44,534 nt of DNA. Source: Prevotella sp. (GTDB lineage: Bacteria > Bacteroidota > Bacteroidia > Bacteroidales > Bacteroidaceae). The notes under the pieces were generated by a model, which worked only from the letters and a program-made list of their open reading frames with translations, was not told the origin of the DNA and made no database searches. The stretch lies in assembly GCA_016290175.1 (NCBI GenBank), contig JAEETD010000017.1, positions 1 through 44,534 on the forward strand. Direction: 5' to 3'. Position 1 is the first letter of the stretch, and each line of letters starts with the position of its first letter. The translations under genes were made by a program, and so were the position numbers. Below, in pieces: positions 17,688 to 25,233 of this stretch.

Positions 17688-18564
17688 AATTAGTCCACTT
17701 ATTTGAAATTAACTGAAAACCTTTGAAGATACGGTACGAAGCCCAGTAGTTGAAGCAGGCCAACAGCGGAAACCCGATACCGAGCACATAGCCCATGACA
17801 CCTGTTTTCTGCACATAGTCGACTTTTGTATTGGGTATTTCTATCGTCTCTACATAGAACACCTTGAGGTCTAATTTGTCGACGATCCATGCTGTCAGTA
17901 TAATGGACAGAATGAGCACCAGACTTGAGACAACGAAGGAATACTTACGCAACAGGGTACCACTGAGAATATAAAGTGAATGCGCCCAGATAAATCCAAA
18001 TACTATCATATCAATTATCATCACTCTTGTCCACGTTGGGACGACGAGGCCGAAACTCGAGAAATGGATTGTGGGGATTATGGACTTCAACGTCATAGGA
18101 ATTGTCGAAATCCACTGGTTTCCGTAAATCACACTACGAGCCACCATCCTCAGCGTATCGCCCAAACAATATGCCAGGAACATACTCAGCGTCCAGACCA
18201 CTGTGACATAGATGACTGCCAAGAGGAACTTCTCCATGTTCGATGCCGGCAGCATCAGGAACGACTCGCGCTTCGCCTTCTTATTGAGGTTGAGGAAAAT
18301 AGTACTCAGACCTATCAAAGCGGCAATCCAGAGGATTACACAACATAAACTGCTCACATTCTGAAGGTCACCAAGATAAGAGCTTTGCATTTGGGCCACG
18401 TTTGTAAGCCCACGCCTGTAAGAGTCGTGCATGCCGATAATTATCATCGATAAAAGGAACACACCTGCTGCTCCACCGACTGTCCACATCGTCAGCGTGC
18501 GGAAATTGGTAGCCACCACCCAGCGGAACGTCTTCCAAAATCTATTTAAACTAAAACTATTCAT
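17668..18564 (-). CDS. ABC transporter permease-like membrane protein
   Basis: About 298 residues with six or so hydrophobic segments (near 20-45, 60-85, 105-130, 170-190, 200-225 and 245-265). Landmarks are NLNKKAKRESFLMLPASNMEKFLLAV and LYILSGTLLRKYSFV, both repeated in the upstream paralogue. It probably forms the membrane part of the ABC transporter with the ATPase at 19423. The ATG at 18564 is chosen over a GTG at 18582 because the GTG lies inside a heptamer array and because the paralogue aligns from this Met (MNSFSLNRF with MIQFNFNRF). No named family was recognised beyond YtrC/YtrD-like context. Confidence 0.8.
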   Translation of the reverse strand: MNSFSLNRFWKTFRWVVATNFRTLTMWTVGGAAGVFLLSMIIIGMHDSYRRGLTNVAQMQSSYLGDLQNVSSLCCVILWIAALIGLSTIFLNLNKKAKRESFLMLPASNMEKFLLAVIYVTVVWTLSMFLAYCLGDTLRMVARSVIYGNQWISTIPMTLKSIIPTIHFSSFGLVVPTWTRVMIIDMIVFGFIWAHSLYILSGTLLRKYSFVVSSLVLILSIILTAWIVDKLDLKVFYVETIEIPNTKVDYVQKTGVMGYVLGIGFPLLACFNYWASYRIFKGFQLISNKWTNYDILKR

Positions 18565-18567
18565 AAT

Positions 18568-18595
18568 CTTTTCACTTTTCACTATTCACTTCTCA
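18568..18595 (-). repeat. Heptamer array between the two permease genes
   Basis: Four units on the minus strand: TGAGAAG, TGAATAG, TGAAAAG, TGAAAAG. It fills the gap between the stop of the first permease gene (18602-18600) and the ATG of the second (18564). Confidence 0.9.
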
Positions 18596-18599
18596 TTTC

Positions 18600-19388
18600 T
18601 TATAGGTTCACGAACTTTCCTTTTATCTGCTGACGGCAGAAGAGTCTGTACGACAGCCAGAAATTTAATAAGAACCAAGCGCCAAAGATGACATCCCAGA
18701 TAACTACTTCAAGCATAGTGATTTTCTCACTGTCTTGAGAGGAATCAGGCATCACCGATATCCATAATACGCCCAGAACGATGAAAGTCACCGTTGTCAG
18801 CACCCACGCAAACTTGTGTGAGCGGAAGAATGTACCACCCAATGCATAGAAAGAGTTAAGCCATAGTAGCATAGCAATCAGAGCATGCGTCAAACGGTTC
18901 TGATCTGGCCCTACTTCCCGCAAAAGTTTGCTTATGATATCCATCAGTTTTGTCGTCACAAACATCACACCCTCGTTTCCTGCCACCACGTTCACCAGAT
19001 ACTGAATCAGGTCGGCAACAAAGAAGCCCGCAATATATAGCGGTAAGAGAATGATCCACGTGCTGTAGCGCATCAGATATTTCTCGAAATTCGAGGCAGG
19101 CAGCATCAAGAGCGCCTGACGCTCGTGCCCGCCTTTTTCATTCATGAACATCCAAGCCGGTCCTGTGATGACAGTAACCATTATCAGGATAATCACAAAA
19201 ACGCTGCACGATACATAGACCTGCGAATTTCCATTCACATTGAATTTGAGGAAATTCGTTGTGAAAGCGATGAATGCCAACGTCGTGATTACAAACACCT
19301 GAAGGAAACTCTTCACGTAGTAGCCCTTGTCGTTGGTCAGTGACCACTTCGCCAACTTTCCGAACCTATTGAAATTAAACTGTATCAT
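18600..19388 (-). CDS. ABC transporter permease-like membrane protein (paralogue)
   Basis: About 262 residues with six predicted hydrophobic segments (near 25-45, 58-80, 105-130, 165-185, 195-215, 230-250). It shares with the next gene the motifs RQALLMLPASNFEKYLMRYSTW and FYALGGTFFRSHKFAWV, so the pair arose by tandem duplication. An in-frame TTG at 19397 is rejected because it lies in a heptamer array; the ATG at 19388 aligns with the paralogue. It lies 34 bases after the ATPase gene. Its function is inferred from operon context. Confidence 0.8.
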   Translation of the reverse strand: MIQFNFNRFGKLAKWSLTNDKGYYVKSFLQVFVITTLAFIAFTTNFLKFNVNGNSQVYVSCSVFVIILIMVTVITGPAWMFMNEKGGHERQALLMLPASNFEKYLMRYSTWIILLPLYIAGFFVADLIQYLVNVVAGNEGVMFVTTKLMDIISKLLREVGPDQNRLTHALIAMLLWLNSFYALGGTFFRSHKFAWVLTTVTFIVLGVLWISVMPDSSQDSEKITMLEVVIWDVIFGAWFLLNFWLSYRLFCRQQIKGKFVNL

Positions 19389-19392
19389 AATT

Positions 19393-19420
19393 TTCAATGT
19401 TCAATATTCAATGTTCAATC
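19393..19420 (-). repeat. Heptamer array between ATPase and permease genes
   Basis: Four 7-bp units, on the plus strand TTCAATG, TTCAATA, TTCAATG, TTCAATC (on the coding strand TGAACAT-like). It fills the intergenic gap and ends 2 bases from the ATPase stop. The sequence differs from the TGAAAAG arrays but keeps TGA in register. Confidence 0.9.
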
Positions 19421-19422
19421 AT

Positions 19423-20238
19423 TTAAATCTTACCTTGTGTTACAGCGTTGAAAAGCAGTTCGAGGTTCACCAGTGTCTCAGGACTATCCTCCTGGCGAGG
19501 AGCGATGACGGCATTACCCTGCAGCGAAGGCTCGGCATAAAGCACATCGTCCATCTCAGCAGGCGTGCGATACTCAAAGGTGTACTTCTCTTGAATGTCA
19601 GCTACTGAGGCATCCAGCAACAGTTTCTGCTGCGAAAGGATCAGGATATGGTCTAAGAGCGACTCCACATCGTGCACCTGATGGGTGGAAATAATCAGCG
19701 TGCGTTCGCCACTCATATACTGGCTCACCACCTTACGGAACTGACTCTTCGATGGGATATCAAGACCGTTGGTCGGCTCGTCCATCAACAACAGCTTTGT
19801 GTTGGCAGCGAGGGCAAACGACATGAAGACCTTTTTCTTCTGACCCATCGAGAGTGCATTGAGCTTCACGTCGGAAGTGAGTTCGAAGTCGTTCAGACAA
19901 GCCTCCAGTACCTGTGTGCTGAACAAAGGATAGAAGGGACGATTGATCTTTACGTACTCATCGAGCGAGATTGCAGGGAGGTCAAACTCCTCAGGCACGA
20001 TGAAGATCTCGCTCAGGGTTTCGGGCAGTCGTTTGTAGGTTTCAATACCATCGAAACAAACGGAACCCTTCTTTGCGCGCAACAAACCAGAAATCAGGTA
20101 CAGCAAAGTAGACTTGCCTGTACCGTTCTTACCTAACAGTCCGTAGATGTTATCCTGTTTCAGCTCCAGACTGAAATCATCGAATACCAGATTCTTCTGT
20201 CCGGCATACTTAAAACTGATGTTTTTTACTTCTATCAT
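19423..20238 (-). CDS. ABC transporter ATPase, first gene of the GntR-linked operon
   Basis: The 271-residue product has Walker A GLLGKNGTGKSTLL near 33-46, a signature-like LSMGQKKKVFMSFALA near 130, Walker B LLLMDEPTNGLD near 150 and THQVHDVESLLDHILIL near 182. The signature has LSMGQ in place of LSGGQ, a common variant in the Ytr/CcmA-like group. A C-terminal extension of about 65 residues follows. It energises the two permease paralogues downstream. The start codon lies 35 bases after a palindromic operator. Confidence 0.93.
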   Translation of the reverse strand: MIEVKNISFKYAGQKNLVFDDFSLELKQDNIYGLLGKNGTGKSTLLYLISGLLRAKKGSVCFDGIETYKRLPETLSEIFIVPEEFDLPAISLDEYVKINRPFYPLFSTQVLEACLNDFELTSDVKLNALSMGQKKKVFMSFALAANTKLLLMDEPTNGLDIPSKSQFRKVVSQYMSGERTLIISTHQVHDVESLLDHILILSQQKLLLDASVADIQEKYTFEYRTPAEMDDVLYAEPSLQGNAVIAPRQEDSPETLVNLELLFNAVTQGKI

Positions 20239-20272
20239 AACGTTGAAATTTAGTTGATTTATCCTCTGTAAT

Positions 20273-20296
20273 AGTGTACCACTTTAATAGTACACT
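20273..20296 (-). promoter_or_regulatory. Probable YtrA-type operator (inverted repeat)
   Basis: AGTGTAC and GTACACT are separated by 10 bases, a perfect 7-bp inverted repeat. It covers the expected transcription start of the operon, just downstream of the -7 box at 20298-20305. From memory, the Bacillus subtilis YtrA site is AGTGTA and TACACT about 13 bases apart; here the same half-sites are 12 apart. The YtrA-type regulator is the last gene of this operon. Confidence 0.8.
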
Positions 20297-20297
20297 G

Positions 20298-20329
20298 CAA
20301 AAGTAAGACTAAAAAACTTCCCCTCCAAA
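20298..20329 (-). promoter_or_regulatory. Promoter of the GntR-linked ABC operon
   Basis: Minus-strand -7 box TACTTTTG (20305-20298) followed by CAG, and -33 box TTTG (20329-20326), spacer 20. The -33 box lies in the right arm of the terminator hairpin of the gene upstream. Confidence 0.78.
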
Positions 20330-20345
20330 TTTTTTGGAAGGAAAG
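20311..20345 (-). terminator. Intrinsic terminator of the dehydrogenase gene, overlapping the next promoter
   Basis: On the minus strand a 13-bp stem (two G-T pairs, arms 20345-20333 and 20329-20317) with a 3-base loop is followed by six T (20316-20311). It lies 35 bases after the dehydrogenase stop. It contains the -33 box of the next operon. Confidence 0.85.
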
Positions 20346-20380
20346 TGCAATTCTTTAACACAGTTTAAGACTTCCGGGCC

Positions 20381-23300
20381 TTATTCCTGCGTTTTCTTGG
20401 GTGTTGTGCAGAGATTCACCAAGTAAATGATGCTCATGTAAGGAATACCCGTGTTTGTCTCCAGGCCGATCTCACAAGTACGACTGTTCGAATAGCCCAC
20501 TTCAATCTTGTTGGCCTCAATCTGCGGACGCAATTTGCGCAAGCCATAACGGTTCAGCTCCGGGAAAGTAAAGCCTCTGTCGCCAGCAAAGCCGCAACAT
20601 CCTACGCCCTCGGGCAGGAAGACATTCGTAGAGCAGAGCTTCGCCAGCGCTATCATATCCTTATCGACTCCCATCTGACGCGTAGAGCAAGTCAGATGAA
20701 GGGCGATATGCTTATCAGTAGGATGGAACTCCAGACGATCCTTCAGATAAGTCATGATGAACTCTGCAGGTTCGTAAAGCTTCATTTTCTTCATTACCTT
20801 GCGCATACGGTGCAGACAAGGACTCTGCGCACAAAGCACAGGATACTTACCCTGCTCTGAAGCTTTCCAAAGGGCTGCTTCCAGTTCGGCACTCTTACGG
20901 TCTGCGATGTCGAGCATTCCCTTCGACTCCCAGATCTGTCCGCAGCACATTTTCTCCATACCCTCAGGGAAGATCACCTCGTAGCCTGCCTTCGCCATCA
21001 GCTGGATCACCTCATCCACAAGGGCGTGCTTCACGGGCGCCTCCTTCGAGAGACCCATCGTCTGGTTGATACAGCTGGGGAAGTAGACAACTTTGAGTGC
21101 TGATGTCTGAGGGCTGATGTCTGATGTATGAGGGATAGACTTCTCGATGATAAACTGCGTCAGGTCGGAGGGTTTGGGCTGGCGCTTCTTCTTGGGCATC
21201 GCTGTTGTCCAAAGTGGCATGCCCATCTTGTTCATCGTACGACAAACGGTTGTCATCAGCGTGGGTCCGAGGGTGACGTGAGCCGCATGAGCCACATCGA
21301 GCACCACACGCAGGCCGGACTTGATGCCCGCCATGTGGTTGGCAGCAAACTCTCCCACCTGATAGCCCAACTTCGAATTGTTCATATCCAGCTGACGGAT
21401 CAGATGTGTCAGCTCACCCGTATTGATCTTCATCGGGCACGAGGTGGAGCAGAGGCCGTCCGTCGCACAGGTCTGGTCACCATAGTATTTATATTGCTTA
21501 CGGAGCGTTGCTGCACGCTGAGGATCACGCCCCGTAGTTTCCAGTTCACGGATCTCTCGCTGGACGGCGATTCGCATACGGGAAGAGAGCGTCAATCCAC
21601 ACGACATACAGTTCACCTCGCAGAAACCACACTCGATACACTTGTTGGCACGCTTCACCTGCTCGATGGTTTCCTTAGCCGTCGAGAGAGTGGGATCCAT
21701 CAGATATTTGCCGCCATCGGGCACGCTGTCGAAATCATAGTTCAGCACAGGCAGCGGCTTCAGGCACTTGATAAAGCAATCAGGATCATCGTTGAAGATC
21801 ACGCCCTGATTCAACAGTCCCTCAGGATCGAAGATATCCTTCAGTTCCTTCATTGCCTCATAGGCTTTCTCACCCCATTCGTACTTCACGAAGGGTGCCA
21901 TATTACGACCTGTGCCGTGCTCAGCCTTCAGCGAACCATCATAGCCTTCTACAACTAGTTTGGCCACATCACGCATCATCTCAGCATAACGAGCCACTTC
22001 ATGCTCATCAGCAAAGCTCTGATTCAGGATGAAGTGATAGTTGCCCTCGAAAGCGTGACCATAGATACACGCATCATTATAGCCGTGATCAGCAATCAGC
22101 TTCTGAAGTTTTACCGTAGCCTCAGGAAGACTCTCGATGGGGAAGGCAACATCCTCGATGAGACAGGACGTGCCCACAGGACGCGTACCGCCCACACTGG
22201 GGAAGATACCTGAACGAATGGCCCAGTACTTGCCATAGACAGCAGGATCCTCCGTAAACTCCGCAGGGATATAAAGTCGGAATTGCCCTAAGCACTCCTT
22301 GATCTTCTCGATCTTTTCGAGCAGCTGCTCATGGGTAATGCCTTTGGTCTCTGTGAGAATAGCAGTCAGGTTATGATAGTCGCCAGGCGACACACCTTCT
22401 ATCTTACCAGCATCCACATCTTTCTTGTACTGCAGGAACACAGGATCGTCAACAGAGTTCAGCGACATATAGTCGAGCATCTCGGCACTCTTCACCATCA
22501 GGTTCTCGGCGCTCATCTCCAGATCCTCGTCGCCAGCCTTCAATTTCTTCATCGCCACCACAGCCTCGCAGCTCTCCTTCATCGTGAGGAAATAGACCAT
22601 CGCCGAAGCCTTGTACTTATAATCATGGAGCGTCTTCATCGTCACCTCCGAGAGGAAGGCCAGCGTTCCCTCACTCCCCACCATCGAGTGGGCGATGATA
22701 TCGAAGGGGTCATCGTAAGCGATGAGCGGACGAAGGTTCAGACCCGTCACATTCTTAATACTATACTTAATACGTATGCGCGAAGCCAGTTCCTCATCAG
22801 CACGGACTTTATCACGGAGGGCCTCAATCTTTGCGAGAAACTCCGGATGAGTCTTCCGGAAATTCTGGCGGCTCTCTTCGTCGCCCGTATCGAGAACAGT
22901 ACCGTCGGTGAGGATGATGCGGGCAGACATCATCATACGATCGCTGTTGGCATGCACGCCACAGTTCATGCCCGAGGCATTATTAATCACGATGCCGCCC
23001 ACCATCGCGCTGCCTATCGAGGCCGGATCGGGCGGAAACACGCGACCGTAAGGTTTCAGGATCTCATTGACGCGAGCGCCGACAATACCAGGCTGTAGTC
23101 TTATACTTTCCCCATCCGGCGAAAGGGTGTAACTTTCCCAATGCTTACCGGCCACGATGAGTACAGAGTCCGTACAACTCTGGCCACTCAACGAGGTACC
23201 AGCAGCGCGGAAAGTAAAGGGCAGCTTGTATTTCTGACAAGCCTTGACGATTCTCGAGATTTCCTCTTCGCCATCACTACGGATCACGACTTTCGGAATC

Positions 23301-23410
23301 TGGCGATAGAAACTGGCATCGGTTCCCCAACCAAGGGTACGAAGTTCATCGGTATAAATACGGTCAGACGGGATAAACTGTCTGAGGTCGGAAAGGAAGT
23401 TATTCAGCAT
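20381..23410 (-). CDS. FAD-linked oxidase with Fe-S/CCG domains (D-lactate or 2-hydroxyacid dehydrogenase)
   Basis: The 1009-residue product fuses a GlcD-like and a GlcF-like protein. The FAD-binding PCMH domain covers about 35-270 (FRAAGTSLSGQS near 67, PPDPASIGSAMVGGIVINNASG near 126), and the FAD-oxidase C domain about 300-550 (HAFEGNYHF, KAEHGTGRNMAP). Two 4Fe-4S clusters lie near 590-600 (CIECGFCEVNC) and 645-656 (CATDGLCSTSCP). Two CCG motifs follow near 822 and 938. It oxidises a D-2-hydroxyacid and passes electrons toward quinone. The divergent lactate permease points to lactate; D-2-hydroxyglutarate, as for YdiJ-type proteins, is an alternative. Codons about 759-772 in the linker before the CCG domain consist of a heptamer array. 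Confidence 0.88.
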   Translation of the reverse strand: MLNNFLSDLRQFIPSDRIYTDELRTLGWGTDASFYRQIPKVVIRSDGEEEISRIVKACQKYKLPFTFRAAGTSLSGQSCTDSVLIVAGKHWESYTLSPDGESIRLQPGIVGARVNEILKPYGRVFPPDPASIGSAMVGGIVINNASGMNCGVHANSDRMMMSARIILTDGTVLDTGDEESRQNFRKTHPEFLAKIEALRDKVRADEELASRIRIKYSIKNVTGLNLRPLIAYDDPFDIIAHSMVGSEGTLAFLSEVTMKTLHDYKYKASAMVYFLTMKESCEAVVAMKKLKAGDEDLEMSAENLMVKSAEMLDYMSLNSVDDPVFLQYKKDVDAGKIEGVSPGDYHNLTAILTETKGITHEQLLEKIEKIKECLGQFRLYIPAEFTEDPAVYGKYWAIRSGIFPSVGGTRPVGTSCLIEDVAFPIESLPEATVKLQKLIADHGYNDACIYGHAFEGNYHFILNQSFADEHEVARYAEMMRDVAKLVVEGYDGSLKAEHGTGRNMAPFVKYEWGEKAYEAMKELKDIFDPEGLLNQGVIFNDDPDCFIKCLKPLPVLNYDFDSVPDGGKYLMDPTLSTAKETIEQVKRANKCIECGFCEVNCMSCGLTLSSRMRIAVQREIRELETTGRDPQRAATLRKQYKYYGDQTCATDGLCSTSCPMKINTGELTHLIRQLDMNNSKLGYQVGEFAANHMAGIKSGLRVVLDVAHAAHVTLGPTLMTTVCRTMNKMGMPLWTTAMPKKKRQPKPSDLTQFIIEKSIPHTSDISPQTSALKVVYFPSCINQTMGLSKEAPVKHALVDEVIQLMAKAGYEVIFPEGMEKMCCGQIWESKGMLDIADRKSAELEAALWKASEQGKYPVLCAQSPCLHRMRKVMKKMKLYEPAEFIMTYLKDRLEFHPTDKHIALHLTCSTRQMGVDKDMIALAKLCSTNVFLPEGVGCCGFAGDRGFTFPELNRYGLRKLRPQIEANKIEVGYSNSRTCEIGLETNTGIPYMSIIYLVNLCTTPKKTQE
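21094..21135 (+). repeat. Six-unit heptamer array inside the dehydrogenase gene
   Basis: Six consecutive 7-bp units, each beginning TGA and fitting TGANGNN (for example TGATGTC and TGAGGGC). The 42 bp are in frame and encode 14 residues of a Ser/Thr/Pro-rich linker (HTSDISPQTSA) between the Fe-S and CCG domains. The array is antisense to the gene, so TGA is not read as stop. Confidence 0.92.
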
Positions 23411-23445
23411 AGGGCATGTTGGTTTTTAATTATACTTATCTGTTG

Positions 23446-23453
23446 CAAAGATA
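23446..23453 (-). promoter_or_regulatory. Promoter -7 box of the dehydrogenase gene
   Basis: TATCTTTG on the minus strand, 36 bases before the ATG. The place expected for the -33 box (about 23474-23477) lies inside a heptamer array, in a unit reading CTTTTCA in the direction of transcription. Confidence 0.7.
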
Positions 23454-23463
23454 CGAAAAAAAG

Positions 23464-23491
23464 TGAAATGTGAAAAGTGAAAAGTGAATAA
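23464..23491 (+). repeat. Heptamer array in the divergent lactate-gene promoter region
   Basis: Four units: TGAAATG, TGAAAAG, TGAAAAG, TGAATAA. It occupies the -33 position of the leftward dehydrogenase promoter and lies about 70 bases upstream of the rightward lldP promoter. Confidence 0.9.
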
Positions 23492-23559
23492 TTTGCTACC
23501 GCAAAGACAATATTTTGTTTTTTTCACTAAAATAAGATGGTAGTATGGAAGAAAATGCG

Positions 23560-23567
23560 TATATTTG
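23560..23567 (+). promoter_or_regulatory. Promoter -7 box of lldP
   Basis: TATATTTG, matching TAnnTTTG, 42 bases before the lldP ATG. No good TTTG lies 19-21 bases upstream, so expression may need an activator. Confidence 0.6.
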
Positions 23568-23608
23568 TCGCCAGAACTCGTATAATAATCACAAATAACT
23601 AAGAACTC

Positions 23609-25213
23609 ATGACAGCATTAGTTTCCGTCATTCCTATTCTGTTGCTCATCGTGCTGATGATGGGCTTCAAGGTTTCTGGCTACAAGAGCGCAATGATTAC
23701 CCTGGTTGCAACCATCCTCTTGGCCTTGTTTGCCGTTCCCGCAATGGGCATTATTCCTGAAAAGTATGCAGATGCTTCTATCTTTGGCATCACGCTATGG
23801 TCGGTGGTTGAGGGCTTCCTCAAAGCATGCTTCCCGATCATCCTCATCATTATCTGCGCCATCTTCAGTTACAATATCCTTTGTGAGACGAAGGAGATTG
23901 AGACCATCAAGACGCAGTTCATCCAGATGACTTCCGACAAGGGGCTCTTGGTGTTGCTTCTGACCTGGGGTCTGGGAGGCGTGCTCGAAGGTATGGCCGG
24001 CTTCGGCACGGCTGTGGCCATTCCCGCTGCCATCCTCATCGGACTGGGCTTCAAACCGATGTTCTCCGCCGTCATCTGTCTGGTGGCCAATACGGTGGCA
24101 GTAGGCTTCGGTGCAGTAGGTCTGCCTGCTACCACGCTGGCCAATCAGGTAGCTGCCAGCGGTGTCGCTACACCTGAGGAACTCTGTGAGGTGGCCACCT
24201 TCATCATCCTGCAACTCTCGCTGATGTTCTTCATCACCCCGTTCCTGATCCTGATGATGACGGATCGCACGAAGATTGTGAAGAATATCACGATTGCGCT
24301 GTTTGTAGGATCTTTATCCATCGTGGTTCAGTTCTGCTGCGCCCATTTCATTGGTCCTGAGACGCCTGCCATCCTCGGATCTGTAGCAGCTATCATAGCA
24401 ATGCTGATTTATAATCAGCTGTTCCTCCGCCATGAGGCCGAGAAAGATACGGTACATATCGAGAAGAAGAAATTCGGTCTGGCAAAGACCCTCAAGGCCT
24501 GGAGCGTCTACGGCCTCATCATCTTCTTCATCCTGATTTCAAGCAAGATCGTACCCCCCATCAACGAATTGTTGAACCAGACCTTAGTGACGAAGTTCGA
24601 CCTGCCTGTCATCGGCAACACCTTTAAGTTCGGCTGGCTGTCGAATGCGGGTCTGATGATTTTCCTCGGCGCCGTCATTGGTGGTCTGATCCAGGGCCTG
24701 AGTTTTGGCAAACTGATGAATCTGTTGGCCAAGACCACATTGAATCTCCAGAAGACTGTCGTCACCATCTGCTGTCTGGTGGCAATGGCTATGCTGATGA
24801 ACAATACGGGCATGACCAACGATATCGCCAAGGGTCTTGTGCTGCTCACAGGCTCTGCCTTCCCGTTCTTTGCGCCGCTGATTGGTTCTATCGGCACCTT
24901 CGTCACGGGTTCGGCCACAAATGCCAACATTCTCTTCGGTAAGTTGCAGGCTACGGCTGCCAGCGACCTCGGTCTTATCAATCAGAGCACCTTCTTCGGT
25001 GTGAGCGGAAATGAAACGAACTGGCTCGCTGCTGCCAACTGCGCAGGCTCTGAGGGTGGTAAACTGCTCTCGCCACAGTCGATAGCGATTGCCACAGCCG
25101 CCTGCGATATGGAAGGTCAGGATGGTGACATCATGCGTAAGACAATGCCGTTCGCCATCTTCTGGATCCTGATGAACGGTCTCATGGTCTTCCTTGGCCT
25201 CCACGTGTTCTAA
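23609..25213 (+). CDS. lldP: L-lactate permease family transporter
   Basis: The 534-residue product is a polytopic membrane protein with about 12-14 hydrophobic helices and the LctP family pattern. Landmarks are WGLGGVLEGMAGFGTAVAIPAAILIGLGFKP near 118, ANTVAVGFGAVGLPATTLANQV near 155, FVTGSATNANILFGKLQ near 430 and NCAGSEGGKLLSPQSIAIAT near 475. It takes up lactate or glycolate with protons. It is slightly shorter than the usual 550. It is divergent from the FAD/Fe-S dehydrogenase, and the two form a lactate-use module. A decayed oxidoreductase gene follows 20 bases later. Confidence 0.93.
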   Translation: MTALVSVIPILLLIVLMMGFKVSGYKSAMITLVATILLALFAVPAMGIIPEKYADASIFGITLWSVVEGFLKACFPIILIIICAIFSYNILCETKEIETIKTQFIQMTSDKGLLVLLLTWGLGGVLEGMAGFGTAVAIPAAILIGLGFKPMFSAVICLVANTVAVGFGAVGLPATTLANQVAASGVATPEELCEVATFIILQLSLMFFITPFLILMMTDRTKIVKNITIALFVGSLSIVVQFCCAHFIGPETPAILGSVAAIIAMLIYNQLFLRHEAEKDTVHIEKKKFGLAKTLKAWSVYGLIIFFILISSKIVPPINELLNQTLVTKFDLPVIGNTFKFGWLSNAGLMIFLGAVIGGLIQGLSFGKLMNLLAKTTLNLQKTVVTICCLVAMAMLMNNTGMTNDIAKGLVLLTGSAFPFFAPLIGSIGTFVTGSATNANILFGKLQATAASDLGLINQSTFFGVSGNETNWLAAANCAGSEGGKLLSPQSIAIATAACDMEGQDGDIMRKTMPFAIFWILMNGLMVFLGLHVF

Positions 25214-25233
25214 ATCTACCCTACTCCATTCAT

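Noticed and set aside
21128..23098. Two long plus-strand frames opposite the dehydrogenase gene
   Set aside because: No signal, domain or promoter; the minus-strand protein has all FAD and Fe-S motifs.
19393..23491. CRISPR interpretation of the short repeats
   Set aside because: Units are 7 bp with no spacers and no cas genes nearby.
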